A DNA stretch of 64,000 bases from an uncultured Gilliamella sp. Lineage in GTDB: Bacteria; Pseudomonadota; Gammaproteobacteria; Enterobacterales; Orbaceae. The DNA lies in contig CALYPG010000008.1 of NCBI GenBank assembly GCA_945271295.1, forward strand, positions 1 to 64,000, in the 5' to 3' direction. Positions 9,759 through 19,858 of this stretch are shown here, piece after piece (positions within the stretch are counted from its first letter, which is position 1; each line of letters opens with the position of its first letter). Position numbers and translations under genes: made by a program. Under the pieces are notes generated by a model that was not told where the DNA came from, made no database searches, and saw nothing but the letters and a program-made list of their open reading frames with translations.

Positions 9759-9869
9759 ATGAAAAGTCTAGTTATTGACCAACCGAATGAATCAGTAGTT
9801 GAGGAACGAGAAGTTCGTTTATCAGGTTAACGAACAGGTCAAGTTACGATACTTTTTATGAAAATATAA
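9759..9869 (+). pseudogene. rspB: Remnant of rspB (zinc alcohol dehydrogenase-like)
   Basis: Directly after rspA, with an AAGG ribosome site, an ATG begins the peptide MKSLVIDQPNESVVEEREVR and hits a stop at 9828. The same frame continues as RTGQVTILFMKI to a stop at 9867. This matches the first 30-odd residues of RspB (MKSILIEKPNQLAIVERE, then the GEVRVKV strand), which follows rspA in E. coli. The rest of the roughly 340-residue dehydrogenase is missing; the following 190 bases show no further recognisable coding. Confidence 0.72.
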
Positions 9870-10056
9870 CCATCTAATATTTTAGATATTACATCCAGAA
9901 TAGATGAAAAAAGAAGTATTAAAGTGTCCATAAAATAATGCATCGGTCATTTTAAATCTATATTGGATATGTGTGTTCTTATTTGGATATAGAACTAGTG
10001 TTACAACTATCTATATGCAAAGGAGATTTTATTTGTGCACAACGAGGTAATAAAAT

Positions 10057-11460
10057 ATGTCTTTTATACATGAAAATTTTCTATTAAATAGCAAAGCGGC
10101 ACAAAAATTATACCATGAATTTGCCGAAAATTTGCCCATCATTGATTACCATTGTCACTTGGATCCAAAAGAAATTGTTGAAAATAAAAAGTTTGATTCA
10201 ATCTATGACTTATGGTTGTCAGGCGATCATTACAAATGGCGAGCAATGAGAGCCAATGGTGTTGATGAAGAGTTCATTACAGGTAATGCATCACCTTTAC
10301 AAAAATTTAAAGCCTGGAGTGAAACTCTTGAAAACACCATCGGTAATCCTTTGTTTCATTGGAGTCATCTTGAGTTAGCTAACTATTTTGGTATCACTCA
10401 ATCATTAAATGCCAAAAATTATAATGAAATATGGGAACAATGTAATCATATTTTAAAAGAAAAAAATTATACAGCCCAACGACTGATCAGCTTGTCAAAT
10501 GTCGAAGTAATTTGTACTACTGATTCCCCTTTAGATAGCTTAGAACATCATGATCACATAAAAAAGCAGCATGATTTTAAAACTAAAGTGCTACCAACAT
10601 TTAGACCAGATGAAGCATTAGATGGTGATGGTGAAAAATTTATTGCTTTTGTCCAACATCTTGAGAAAAAATCATTAGTTAAAATCAATAATTTTAGTGA
10701 TTACTTAACAGCTTTAGAAAATCGAGTTGAATATTTTCATCAAAAGGGTTGTCGATTATCTGATCATGGATTGATGAGCATTGAATTTCACCCAAGTGAC
10801 CTTGAAACACAAAATAGGTTATTTGAGAAAAAAATGAATAATATTGCTTTGGATAAAGTTGAGGAAATCCAATATAAATCAGCAGTATTAATTGCATTAT
10901 CTGGTTTTTATCATAAAAGAAATTGGACTATGCAAATTCACTTTGGTGTTGTTCGCAACAACAATAAGATCATGCTCAATAAAGTTGGTATCAATACTGG
11001 ATTTGATTCTATTTGTGATCAACAAAATTTAGCAATTAATTTAAATCAACTATTTAATAAAATGAATGAATTAAATTCATTGCCTAAAACGATTATCTAT
11101 AATTTAGATCCTAGTGTGAATGATATTGTTGCCTCGGCAATTGCGAATTTTCAAAAATCAGGATTAGTAAAATCCAATATGCAATATGGAGCTGGATGGT
11201 GGTTTAGTGATACTAAAAGAGGAATGTTAAGACAACTTACCACCCTTGCCGACCATGGATTATTAATGAATTTTGTTGGAATGTTAACAGATTCAAGAAG
11301 CTTCATCTCTTATACCCGTCATGAATATTTCCGCCGTATCTTATGTAATTTAATTGGTAAATGGGTTACAGACGGAGAAGTACCAGAAGATTATCAATTG
11401 CTAGGAAAACTGGTTACGGGCATTTGCTATAAAAATGCGCTTTCCTATTTCGAATTTTAA
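10057..11460 (+). CDS. uxaC: Glucuronate (uronate) isomerase
   Basis: At 467 residues this is a full-length UxaC, which interconverts D-glucuronate with D-fructuronate and D-galacturonate with D-tagaturonate in the cytoplasm. It has the amidohydrolase-like metal motif IIDYHCHLDPKEI near residue 30, the IHFGVVRNNN segment, and GAGWWFSDTKRGM plus the LTDSRSFISYTRHEYFRRIL C-terminal block characteristic of the family. The ATG at 10057 follows CGAGG. With uxuB and RspA it would convert glucuronate to 2-keto-3-deoxygluconate. KdgK and KdgA are not in the window. Confidence 0.95.
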   Translation: MSFIHENFLLNSKAAQKLYHEFAENLPIIDYHCHLDPKEIVENKKFDSIYDLWLSGDHYKWRAMRANGVDEEFITGNASPLQKFKAWSETLENTIGNPLFHWSHLELANYFGITQSLNAKNYNEIWEQCNHILKEKNYTAQRLISLSNVEVICTTDSPLDSLEHHDHIKKQHDFKTKVLPTFRPDEALDGDGEKFIAFVQHLEKKSLVKINNFSDYLTALENRVEYFHQKGCRLSDHGLMSIEFHPSDLETQNRLFEKKMNNIALDKVEEIQYKSAVLIALSGFYHKRNWTMQIHFGVVRNNNKIMLNKVGINTGFDSICDQQNLAINLNQLFNKMNELNSLPKTIIYNLDPSVNDIVASAIANFQKSGLVKSNMQYGAGWWFSDTKRGMLRQLTTLADHGLLMNFVGMLTDSRSFISYTRHEYFRRILCNLIGKWVTDGEVPEDYQLLGKLVTGICYKNALSYFEF

Positions 11461-11535
11461 GTTCGAAGCTAAATTGCAACATAGATCTTTAAAAAAGGTA
11501 AATAAAGATTTGATTATCAAATTAAGGAATAAAGA

Positions 11536-13044
11536 ATGGATACACAAATAAATAAAAAAAGGAAAGTAACCCTTCCTATTGCCATTGGTTATGGTTTAAC
11601 CGACATCATGGGTGGAGGTGCTTTCTCAATTATTGGTGCATGGTTACTATTTTTTTACACAACTTTTGTAGGATTAACACCATTAGAAGCAGCGTCGATT
11701 GTTGCTATTGCAAGAATTGTTGATGCAATTGTCAGTCTATTTATGGGCAGTTTTACTGATCACTTCTATAAATATAAATTGGGTCAAAAGTTTGGTCGTA
11801 GACGATTCTTCTTATTAATCGGTTCGCCATTGATGTTACTTTATGTATTATTATGGATAGTTGGTATGAATTTTTGGTTCTATCTTGCTGCTTATTTGGC
11901 TTTTGAAATCGTCGCTGCAATAGTACTTATTCCATGGGAAACACTTCCATCGGAAATGACTAAGGACTACAACGACAGAACTAAATTATCAACCGGAAGA
12001 ATGTTCCTTTCCGCTTGTGGTACTTTTTTAGCAACCTTTGTTCCAGGCATTTTAATTAGTTATTTTGGTGAAAATAATGCCTATGCCTATTTTATTAATG
12101 GATTATTCTTTGCAGTAATATTTGCTATTTGTGTATTTATTTCCTATAAAGTTACCTGGGAGAGAGAACCAACAGCTGAAATGTTAGCACACTTACAACA
12201 AGCACCTACCCAAAAAACCTTTGCTGAAAAATTAACAGCTTTTAAAAAATTATTTGCTGAATACTTCTCAACTTTTAACATAAAAGCATTTAGACGTCAT
12301 TTAGCTATTTATTTATTTTCATTTACCGCTAAAGATGTATTTAATACAGTATTTGTTTTTTTCTGTGTATATTGTTTAATTGTTCCTTCCTCAGTTGCGG
12401 CTGCTTTACTCTCACTTAGTATTATCGGTCTACCAATAACATTAATTGCTGGTTTTGCCATGGTAAAATATGGACCAGGTAAGTTATATACCTTTTCTTA
12501 TTCAACAATGATTATTTGTATCATTGGTTTTTACTGTGTCTATATATTTAATCCTGAATCAAAAATATTACTACTTTATGTCTTTGCCGTTTGCTATCAG
12601 GCAGGAAGATGTGTGCTTGAGTTTACACCTTGGAATGTATTTCCTTTTATTCCGGATGTAGATGAAATATTAACCAGACAAAGACGAGAAGGATTATATG
12701 CTGCGGTGATGACATTTGGTAGAAAAACGACTGTTGCAATTGCTACCTTCGTTGTGGGTCTTATTTTACAAAAAGGTGGTTTTGTGCAAGGCAGCCTTAC
12801 ACAAAGTGAACAAGCAATTACCACCATAGGATTATTATTCCTTTGTGGTACCGCTGGGCTGCTATTCATTGCTTTAATTTTTGCACTTACCTTTAAACTA
12901 AATAAACAAACTCATGCTATTTTAGTTAATGAGATTGAAAGATTAAAAAATAATGGTGTTAAAGAAGATGTTACCGATGAAACCAGAAAAGTCATTGAGG
13001 ATTTAACGGGCCATAAATATGAAAATGTTTGGCGTACTGTTTAA
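11536..13044 (+). CDS. GPH-family (MelB-like) sugar/uronide:cation symporter
   Basis: A 502-residue polytopic membrane protein with about 12 hydrophobic segments. The N-terminal IGYGLTDIMGGGAFSIIGAW, the loop FMGSFTDHFYKYKLGQKFGR and the RRRFFLLIGSP block are signatures of the glycoside-pentoside-hexuronide:cation symporter family. Its position between uxaC and uxuB makes a hexuronate or glucuronide the likely substrate; E. coli uses the unrelated ExuT for this. A perfect TTTGAT/ATCAAA dyad around 11509-11521 in the upstream gap could be an operator, but this is weak. Confidence 0.85.
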   Translation: MDTQINKKRKVTLPIAIGYGLTDIMGGGAFSIIGAWLLFFYTTFVGLTPLEAASIVAIARIVDAIVSLFMGSFTDHFYKYKLGQKFGRRRFFLLIGSPLMLLYVLLWIVGMNFWFYLAAYLAFEIVAAIVLIPWETLPSEMTKDYNDRTKLSTGRMFLSACGTFLATFVPGILISYFGENNAYAYFINGLFFAVIFAICVFISYKVTWEREPTAEMLAHLQQAPTQKTFAEKLTAFKKLFAEYFSTFNIKAFRRHLAIYLFSFTAKDVFNTVFVFFCVYCLIVPSSVAAALLSLSIIGLPITLIAGFAMVKYGPGKLYTFSYSTMIICIIGFYCVYIFNPESKILLLYVFAVCYQAGRCVLEFTPWNVFPFIPDVDEILTRQRREGLYAAVMTFGRKTTVAIATFVVGLILQKGGFVQGSLTQSEQAITTIGLLFLCGTAGLLFIALIFALTFKLNKQTHAILVNEIERLKNNGVKEDVTDETRKVIEDLTGHKYENVWRTV

Positions 13045-13068
13045 TAATTTAATTTAATGGAATAAAAA

Positions 13069-14559
13069 ATGAGATTATCAAATCAAACTTTATCACAACT
13101 ACCTAAAGAGGTAGTTGTACCAACCTATGATCGAAGCAACCTTAAAACCAAAATTGTCCATCTTGGTTTTGGCGCATTCCATCGTGCTCATCAGGCTGTT
13201 TTTGCCGATATTTTAGCAGCTGAACATAATAGTGACTGGGGCTATTGTGAAGTTAATTTAATTGGTGGTGAAAAGCAAATTGAGGATTTAAAACAACAAG
13301 ATTTTTTATTTAGTGTCTGTGAAATGGCTTATGATAATTGGCGTACTCGAGTTGTTGGGGTAGCTAAAGAAGCATTACATGCTGATATTGATGGCATCGA
13401 TAAAATATTAGCCGTAATGGTGCGTCCTGAAATTTCAATTGTGTCAATTACTGTAACAGAAAAGGGTTATTGTTATTTACCATCGACCGCTTCAATTGAT
13501 ACTAATAATACACTTATTCAGTATGATATTAACAATCCAACTAAGCCAAAAACAGTACCGGGAGTCATTGTTGAAGCGTTGCGCCTGCGTAAAGAAAAGG
13601 GTTTAAAACCTTTTACGGTGATGTCGTGTGATAATATGCCGGAAAATGGACATGTGACGCGTAATGTTGTGTTAGCATTAGCTAAACAACGGGACCAAAA
13701 TTTAGCGGATTGGATAGATAAAAATGTTACATTCCCATCCACAATGGTAGATCGAATTGTACCAGCTGTTACGCCTGAGACAATGGAGAAAATCCACAAG
13801 CAACTAGGCGGCATTGAAGATCCGGCTGGTGTGGCTGGCGAACCATTTAGACAATGGGTTATTGAGGATAATTTTGTTGCCGGGCGACCTGATTGGCAAA
13901 AAGCTGGTGCAGAATTAGTTAATGATGTATTGCCTTATGAAGAAATGAAACTACGCATGTTAAATGGCAGTCACTCATTTTTGGCTTATTTAGGTTATTT
14001 AGCGGGGTATTTGCATATTGATGAGTGTATGCAAGATCCTAATTATGTTAAAGCGGCAAGACATTTAATGCTACAAGAACAAGCAACGACCTTACGAGTT
14101 AAAGGGGTTGATTTACAAGCTTATGCTAATTCATTACTTGATCGTTATCGGAACACAGGTTTAAAACATCGAACCTGGCAAATTGCCATGGATGGCACCT
14201 TAAAACTACCACAGAGAATGCTTGATGCTATTCGTTTTCATCTAGCCAATAACACGCCATTTGATTGTTTAGCGTTAGGCGTGGCAGGTTGGATGCGTTA
14301 TGTCAGTGGAACAGATGATGCAGGTAATAGCATTGATGTCAGTGACCCATCAGTTGATAAATTAAAACAACTTGTTACGACGAGTTCAGATAATGAAGAA
14401 CGCGTACTAGCTTTACTCTCATTAACGCATGTTTTTGGTGATGATTTAGCAAATAATCAGTGTTTTATTGATAAAGTGACTAAAGCTTATCTGTTATTGA
14501 GAGATATAGGAGCGAAAAGCACAGTTCAACAGCTAATCAATGATTACTGTTGTCACTAA
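13069..14559 (+). CDS. uxuB: Fructuronate reductase (mannitol dehydrogenase family)
   Basis: A 496-residue long-chain mannitol dehydrogenase family enzyme that reduces D-fructuronate to D-mannonate with NADH. The N-terminal Rossmann segment IVHLGFGAFHRAHQAVFADI, the MSCDNMPENGHVTRNVVL stretch and the catalytic region LRMLNGSHSFLAYLGYLAG are clear. UxaB (tagaturonate) and MtlD are relatives; the length, the uxaC and mannonate dehydratase neighbours and the FDCLALGVAGWMRY C-terminal block support UxuB. A strong terminator lies 18 bases downstream. Confidence 0.92.
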   Translation: MRLSNQTLSQLPKEVVVPTYDRSNLKTKIVHLGFGAFHRAHQAVFADILAAEHNSDWGYCEVNLIGGEKQIEDLKQQDFLFSVCEMAYDNWRTRVVGVAKEALHADIDGIDKILAVMVRPEISIVSITVTEKGYCYLPSTASIDTNNTLIQYDINNPTKPKTVPGVIVEALRLRKEKGLKPFTVMSCDNMPENGHVTRNVVLALAKQRDQNLADWIDKNVTFPSTMVDRIVPAVTPETMEKIHKQLGGIEDPAGVAGEPFRQWVIEDNFVAGRPDWQKAGAELVNDVLPYEEMKLRMLNGSHSFLAYLGYLAGYLHIDECMQDPNYVKAARHLMLQEQATTLRVKGVDLQAYANSLLDRYRNTGLKHRTWQIAMDGTLKLPQRMLDAIRFHLANNTPFDCLALGVAGWMRYVSGTDDAGNSIDVSDPSVDKLKQLVTTSSDNEERVLALLSLTHVFGDDLANNQCFIDKVTKAYLLLRDIGAKSTVQQLINDYCCH

Positions 14560-14576
14560 TAAAAGTAATACAAACT

Positions 14577-14620
14577 AAAGTGTAACTGCTGATATAGTTG
14601 TTACACTTTATATTTTTTTA
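14577..14620 (+). terminator. Rho-independent terminator after uxuB
   Basis: A perfect ten-base stem AAAGTGTAAC / GTTACACTTT (14577-14586 and 14600-14609) with a 13-base loop is followed by ATATTTTTTTAT. It ends the rspA-uxaC-transporter-uxuB transcript and isolates the regulator gene downstream. Confidence 0.9.
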
Positions 14621-14734
14621 TACAGTTAACTAAATATCCCTTCTAAATTTGTCACTATTTATTAAAAATACTTTTCTTATAAATAAAAATAACCTACTAT
14701 TCGTTTAATTTAATTTCTTATATAAGAATGATCT

Positions 14735-15418
14735 ATGTTTAAATCTACTGACTTAAATATTTCGCAACCGGTTAATCAACAAATCTATCAAACACTTAGA
14801 AAAGCAATTATTACCTGCCAAATATTGCCGGGTATTTTATTATCTGAAAAAGAAATTTCCGGACAATTTAACGTTTCAAGACAACCAGTACGAGAGGCCT
14901 TTATTAAGTTAGCTGAAGCTGGATTGGTGCAAATTCTGCCTCAACGCGGCACATTTGTTACGAAAATATCGGTCAAAAAAGTCATTGATGGACAATTTAT
15001 TCGCGAAGCGGTTGAATGCGCAATTATCAAGCGGGTTGCCATTGAAATTAAAGATTCAGATATCTTGTTATTACAGAAAAATCTTGATGAACAAAAAGAG
15101 GCTAACCAACGAAAAGATATTCGATATTTTTTGGAAAAAGATGATGAATTCCATCAGATTTTAGTAAACGTGATTGATTGCCAAATGGCATGGGAAACGG
15201 TCGAAAATATTAAAGCAATGATGGATCGAGTAAGATTCCTCTCGTTAGAACATATTTCACCACCGGATGAATTAGTTAAACAGCATGAAAATATTTTTAT
15301 TGCCCTCAAAAATCATGATCCAGAACTAGCAGCAAAAGCCCAGCATGAACATTTATCGACTATATTAGATACAATAAAGATTGTTTCACAGCAAAAAACA
15401 GAATGGTTTGTTGATTAG
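14735..15418 (+). CDS. GntR-family (FadR/FCD-type) transcriptional regulator of hexuronate genes
   Basis: The 227-residue protein has an N-terminal winged helix (about residues 10-75) with the recognition region SEKEISGQFNVSRQPVREAF and QILPQRGTFV, then an all-helical FCD ligand-binding domain with REAVECAIIKR, DEFHQILV and the metal-binding histidine region QHENIFIAL and AQHEHLSTIL. UxuR and ExuR of E. coli are of this class and respond to hexuronate intermediates. Its position at the end of the uxu cluster suggests control of that operon. I could not find one operator motif common to the candidate promoters. Confidence 0.85.
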   Translation: MFKSTDLNISQPVNQQIYQTLRKAIITCQILPGILLSEKEISGQFNVSRQPVREAFIKLAEAGLVQILPQRGTFVTKISVKKVIDGQFIREAVECAIIKRVAIEIKDSDILLLQKNLDEQKEANQRKDIRYFLEKDDEFHQILVNVIDCQMAWETVENIKAMMDRVRFLSLEHISPPDELVKQHENIFIALKNHDPELAAKAQHEHLSTILDTIKIVSQQKTEWFVD

Positions 15419-15429
15419 ATTGTATATAA

Positions 15430-16021
15430 TCAGATTTTGCGTAGATAGCCTAAAACACGATAGTTGTCAATTTTCCATAACCCATTGTTAAAATTTAGCG
15501 CATAAGTGACTCGGCTACTTACATTAGGTCCAGGATTTTGTTGTACGATTTCAATTTCGCTATCACTTACCTTACTGATAATGGCAACATGCCCATATCT
15601 AGACCAACCAAGCACAATAATATCTTCAACTTGGGGTTTGGTTGACGAACCATTGGTAAATTGTAGCAAATTACGTTTGGGATTGATTTGTCCTTGCAAT
15701 GGATGAATCAAAAAAATCTTTTGCATGCCCATAACTATCAGGCATTTTATGATTAAAACGCTCATAGTAATAGCGTTTAATAAATTCAACACATTGATAC
15801 TTTTGACATAAATTATAGCCATCTTGGGTTACATTACGTCCACTAACATTACCCGTACTGCCATTATAGTAAACATTAACGCCATTGAATTGATCGATAA
15901 CTTGACCAATTTTATTTTTATCAACAAAAAGATTGGGATAAACAAGTTGATAAAAGGAAAAACAGCCAACCACAAATAAAACTAAAAGAAGTAATAAACT
16001 TTTTTTATATTTTAATAACAT
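15430..16021 (-). pseudogene. Secreted CHAP-domain amidase, frameshifted at an A/T homopolymer
   Basis: Two overlapping minus-strand frames together make one protein. The first (from ATG 16021) gives an N-terminal membrane or signal segment, then LCQKYQCVEFIKRYYYERFN with the CHAP catalytic cysteine, and runs into the wrong frame after GHAKDFF. The second continues IHPLQGQINPKRNLL and carries SRYGHVAIISKV with the catalytic histidine and EIVQQNPGPN. The switch point is a run of seven A on the plus strand (15710-15716); six would restore one frame of about 196 residues. CHAP enzymes cleave peptidoglycan or glutathionylspermidine amides. It may be a true pseudogene, a slippery phase-variable gene or an assembly error. 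Confidence 0.78.
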
Positions 16022-16180
16022 ACTTTTTCCATAGATTTAACTAATATTTAATGCATTAATTCAAATAAATTATAAAATTGAATTAAAATTCACATAAATA
16101 TTATTTATTTGGCTATCTAAAATATCAACAACTATATCATTTTATGATAGATAATTAAAAATAGGTAAGGATTGGGCGGT

Positions 16181-16459
16181 ATGATAAAACAAATTAAAAT
16201 TCGTGTTAGTGGACGAGTTCAAGGGGTGGGATTTCGTTTTTTTACTCATCAGCAAGCACAAAAGCTTGGTTTAGTCGGATATGTTAAAAATCTAGATAAT
16301 GGTGATGTGGAAATAGTAGCTCAAGGTGATAGTGTACAAATATCAAAGTTGACTGAATGGCTTGAGCAAGGAGGACCTGTTTCGGCACGTATAAGCAATA
16401 TCAATATTGATCAGTCATCTGTACAAGAGGATTTAACTTCTTTTAAAGTCCGATATTAA
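16181..16459 (+). CDS. yccX: Acylphosphatase
   Basis: A 92-residue acylphosphatase, hydrolysing the carboxyl-phosphate bond of small acyl phosphates. The signature GRVQGVGFRFFTHQQAQKLG contains the catalytic arginine, and the second motif GYVKNLDNGDVEIVAQG contains the catalytic asparagine. I chose the ATG at 16181, preceded by TAAGGA, over an in-frame TTG nine bases upstream, because the family begins about seven residues before the first motif. It stands alone between a divergent amidase remnant and the lpt operon. Confidence 0.93.
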   Translation: MIKQIKIRVSGRVQGVGFRFFTHQQAQKLGLVGYVKNLDNGDVEIVAQGDSVQISKLTEWLEQGGPVSARISNINIDQSSVQEDLTSFKVRY

Positions 16460-16547
16460 TTTAATAAAAAATACAGTAAAATAATTTGATTAGCTATATA
16501 CTTAAAATAATAATCTTTCCTTGTTATTAATGTGATTAACTTATGTC

Positions 16548-17114
16548 ATGAATAGAAAAAATTTGGTTTGTATCTTATTAATCATCATTGTTGTTGGTGT
16601 TTATTATAATTATCAGAACGATAATGATCGGTTAATTACTCAACCTAATGCGGATTTATCCGATCAGCCTGTTTATCAAAGTGATGACATGATAACTAAT
16701 ATCTTTGATATATCTGGCGAGATGATGTATAAAATTGAATCTAGTAAGGTTAAGCATTTTGATAATTCTAATAACACTGAATTTGAGTTACCTAAATTTA
16801 CACTATACGATGAAGAACATTCAGCAACATGGCTTATTCGAGCAAAAAAAGCGACATTAACGAATGATAAACTTATCTATCTTTATGAGGATGTTCAATT
16901 AGATAATTTAACGCCAGATGCTCAATTAAAGCAAGTAAACACGGATAATGCTGTGGTTGATTTAACTACACTATTGGTGACATCTAAAGATCCTGTCATT
17001 ATTAATGGAACCGGATTTTATTCAACGGGTATTGGGTTATCTGGCGATTTACATACTAAAACAGCAAATATACTTGAAAATGTAAAAACGTTTTATAACA
17101 CTGAGGCAAAATAA
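16548..17114 (+). CDS. lptC: Lipopolysaccharide transport protein LptC
   Basis: At 188 residues with a single N-terminal membrane helix (LVCILLIIIVVGVYY), the protein has the LptC/YrbK beta-jellyroll domain in the periplasm. LptC receives LPS from the LptB2FG extractor and hands it to LptA. Sequence conservation is low in this family, but FTLYDEEHSATWLIRAKKAT and the immediate neighbours lptA (3-base gap), lptB and rpoN make the call safe. kdsD and kdsC, which precede lptC in E. coli, are absent here. Confidence 0.9.
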   Translation: MNRKNLVCILLIIIVVGVYYNYQNDNDRLITQPNADLSDQPVYQSDDMITNIFDISGEMMYKIESSKVKHFDNSNNTEFELPKFTLYDEEHSATWLIRAKKATLTNDKLIYLYEDVQLDNLTPDAQLKQVNTDNAVVDLTTLLVTSKDPVIINGTGFYSTGIGLSGDLHTKTANILENVKTFYNTEAK

Positions 17115-17117
17115 AAC

Positions 17118-17675
17118 ATGAAATCGCAGAAACAGATTTTTTTTTCTATATTGTTACTGTTGTCTATACCTTTTGGTTGTATGGCAGATGAACCTTTAAT
17201 ACAACCATCAACAAATTCAGTTCAATCTTCTAATACACTGGTTAATAATAAACCTATTACCATAGATGCAGATAATCAAAAAATTGATATTGATAAAAAT
17301 ATTATTACATTCAGTGGCAATGTCCATATTGTTCAAGATGGCTTAACGATTAATGCCGATAAAGTGGTTATTACTGAAATGCAAGACTCTATTAAACAGA
17401 AAATTACTGCCTATGGTAATCCAGTTAATTTCAAACAGATATTACCAGAGAACAATAAAGTGGTTACTGGGCACTCCTTACAAATTATTTATAATGTGAA
17501 ACAAAATAATGTCATTTTACAAGGGGATGCTGAATTATTCCAACAGGATAACCATATTAGTAGTTCTTTAATCACTTATGATGTAAATCGACAATTAATT
17601 GTTGCGCAACCCGGTAAAAAAGGGCGAGTAAAAAGTACCATCATCCCAAGTCAAGTTAAAGAGATGAACAAATAA
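17118..17675 (+). CDS. lptA: Periplasmic LPS-bridge protein LptA
   Basis: This 185-residue protein has a signal peptide cleaved after about residue 23 (FGCMADEP). It is followed by the OstA-like beta-jellyroll repeat: [40 protein letters not shown] and [22 protein letters not shown]. LptA oligomers form the periplasmic bridge that carries LPS from LptC to LptD. The stop is followed by lptB after one base, so the genes are translationally linked. Confidence 0.93.
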   Translation: MKSQKQIFFSILLLLSIPFGCMADEPLIQPSTNSVQSSNTLVNNKPITIDADNQKIDIDKNIITFSGNVHIVQDGLTINADKVVITEMQDSIKQKITAYGNPVNFKQILPENNKVVTGHSLQIIYNVKQNNVILQGDAELFQQDNHISSSLITYDVNRQLIVAQPGKKGRVKSTIIPSQVKEMNK

Positions 17676-17676
17676 T

Positions 17677-18402
17677 ATGTCAATTTTAAAAGCAGTTAAT
17701 TTAGCTAAAGCCTATAAAAAACGCCGCGTGGTTGAAGATGTTAGTTTGACCGTTAATTCTGGTGAAATTGTTGGCTTATTAGGACCTAATGGTGCCGGTA
17801 AAACCACAACCTTTTATATGGTCGTTGGTATTGTGACTTTAAATGCAGGTAAGATATATTTAGATGATTATGATATCAGTATTTTACCATTACATGAAAG
17901 GGCTAAAAAAGGTATCGGATATTTACCTCAGGAAGCCTCTATTTTTAGAAAACTGTCAGTTATTGACAATATTATGGCTATTTTAGAAACGCGCAGTGAT
18001 ATTGATAAAAATGAAAAGCTCGATCGCGCAGAAGAGTTACTTGAAGAATTTCATATTACCCATATTCGTGACAATATAGGTCAATCTTTATCTGGTGGTG
18101 AAAGACGCAGAGTCGAAATTGCCAGGGCATTAGCAGCTAACCCAAAATTTATTTTACTGGATGAACCTTTTGCAGGTGTAGACCCGATTTCGGTGATTGA
18201 TATTAAAAATATTATTAAACACCTTCGTGATCGGGGATTAGGTGTATTAATTACTGATCATAATGTACGTGAAACACTTGATGTTTGTGAACGAGCTTAT
18301 ATTGTGAATAAAGGACATTTGATTGCTGAAGGAACGCCAAGTAGTATCCTAAGTAACGAAGATGTCAAACGCGTTTACTTAGGACATGAATTTAGACTAT
18401 GA
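17677..18402 (+). CDS. lptB: LPS export ABC transporter ATP-binding protein LptB
   Basis: A 241-residue ATPase with Walker [10 protein letters not shown] (about residues 35-43), Q-loop [12 protein letters not shown], signature [15 protein letters not shown], Walker [14 protein letters not shown] and the switch histidine in LITDHNVRE. It powers extraction of LPS from the inner membrane with LptF and LptG, which are elsewhere. Its last four bases overlap the rpoN start. Confidence 0.97.
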   Translation: MSILKAVNLAKAYKKRRVVEDVSLTVNSGEIVGLLGPNGAGKTTTFYMVVGIVTLNAGKIYLDDYDISILPLHERAKKGIGYLPQEASIFRKLSVIDNIMAILETRSDIDKNEKLDRAEELLEEFHITHIRDNIGQSLSGGERRRVEIARALAANPKFILLDEPFAGVDPISVIDIKNIIKHLRDRGLGVLITDHNVRETLDVCERAYIVNKGHLIAEGTPSSILSNEDVKRVYLGHEFRL

Positions 18403-19817
18403 TACAACCAAGTTTACAACTTAAAATTTCTCAACAATTATCGATGACGCCACAATTGCAGCAGGCAATTCGATTATTACAATTATCAACAATAGAGTTA
18501 CAGCAAGAAATTCAAACTACACTTGAAAATAATCCGTTACTTGAAGTTGCTGATCAGTATGATGAAATTAATGTTGCTCAAGCTGAAACTAATGAAAATA
18601 TTGATACGCGTGAGGCATTAGATAGCCAAGAAATCCCGGAAGATATTCCATTAGATGCTTCTTTGGATGATATTTATACTGCTGGAACCCCCTCAGGAAC
18701 CAATTCAGATTACCGGGATGATGAATTACCAATCTATCAAGGTGAAACTCATGAAACCTTATTTGATTATTTAAAATGGCAACTTGATTTAACCCCTTTT
18801 AGTGAAACGGATAGGGCTATTGCGATTTCTATTATTGAAGCGATTGATGAGAGAGGTTATTTAACGGTACCTACTGAAGAAATACTGGAAGAACAAGGTA
18901 ATGATGAAATTGAGTTAAAGGAAGTTGAAACCGTTTTAAAACGGATATGGCATTTTGACCCAATTGGTGTCGGCGCCAGAACTTTACAAGAGTGTTTATC
19001 TATTCAAATTCAGCATTTAACTCATCCGCCTTTAGTGAAACAAATTATTGATAACTATTTAGATTTATTAGCTACTCGTGATTACAGAACATTAAAAAAA
19101 CTATTAAATGCAAATGATGAGCAACTAAAAGAGGCAGTTGAATTTATTCAACATCTACAGCCTTATCCCGGTGACTCGATCAATACCACGCCACCGGATT
19201 ATGTTATTCCTGATGTACTAGTGAAAAAACAGAATAGTAAATGGGTGGTTGAATTAAATAGTGATACCGTGCCAAATTTACGAATTAATCAGCAATATGC
19301 TGCTATGGAAAAATTGGCCAATGATAGTGATGGGCAATATATTCGATCGCATCTGCAAGAAGCGAACTGGTTTATTAAAAGCATTGAAAATCGTAATGAG
19401 ACTTTACTCAAGGTGAGTCAATTTATTGTTGAACATCAACAAGACTTTTTTGAATATGGTACAGAGCAGATGAAACCCATGATCTTGTCTGATGTGGCGA
19501 GTGCAATTGAAATGCATGAATCAACCATTTCCCGAGTAACTACGCAAAAATATTTACAATGCCCTAGTGGCATATTTGAATTAAAATTCTTCTTTTCCAG
19601 CCATGTTAATACTGATTCTGGTGGTGAAGCCTCATCTACTGCTATTCGTGCTTTGATTAAAAAATACATTGCAGCTGAAGATAGCAAAAAACCATTAAGC
19701 GATAGTAAACTTGTATCAATGCTTGAAGATCAAGGTATTATAATTGCTCGTAGAACTGTTGCTAAATATCGTGAAGCATTAGCCATACCACCGTCTAACC
19801 AACGAAAACAACTGTAG
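18399..19817 (+). CDS. rpoN: RNA polymerase sigma-54 factor
   Basis: The 472-residue protein has the glutamine-rich activator-responsive region I ([20 protein letters not shown]), an acidic linker (about residues 50-110), the core-binding region, the HTH that reads the -12 element ([15 protein letters not shown]) and the C-terminal RpoN box [10 protein letters not shown] that reads -24. It directs transcription at enhancer-dependent promoters. It overlaps lptB by four bases, the classical lptAB-rpoN arrangement. The hpf and ptsN genes that usually follow are not present; convergent yafE comes next. Confidence 0.97.
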   Translation: MIQPSLQLKISQQLSMTPQLQQAIRLLQLSTIELQQEIQTTLENNPLLEVADQYDEINVAQAETNENIDTREALDSQEIPEDIPLDASLDDIYTAGTPSGTNSDYRDDELPIYQGETHETLFDYLKWQLDLTPFSETDRAIAISIIEAIDERGYLTVPTEEILEEQGNDEIELKEVETVLKRIWHFDPIGVGARTLQECLSIQIQHLTHPPLVKQIIDNYLDLLATRDYRTLKKLLNANDEQLKEAVEFIQHLQPYPGDSINTTPPDYVIPDVLVKKQNSKWVVELNSDTVPNLRINQQYAAMEKLANDSDGQYIRSHLQEANWFIKSIENRNETLLKVSQFIVEHQQDFFEYGTEQMKPMILSDVASAIEMHESTISRVTTQKYLQCPSGIFELKFFFSSHVNTDSGGEASSTAIRALIKKYIAAEDSKKPLSDSKLVSMLEDQGIIIARRTVAKYREALAIPPSNQRKQL

Positions 19818-19858
19818 CAATAAGAGAGTCTTGTTGAGTTGCAATATCATCAATATGA

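Noticed and set aside
11509..11521. TTTGAT-T-ATCAAA dyad before the symporter gene as the GntR operator
   Set aside because: Not repeated upstream of rspA, uxaC or the regulator gene; AT-rich dyads of this size are common here.
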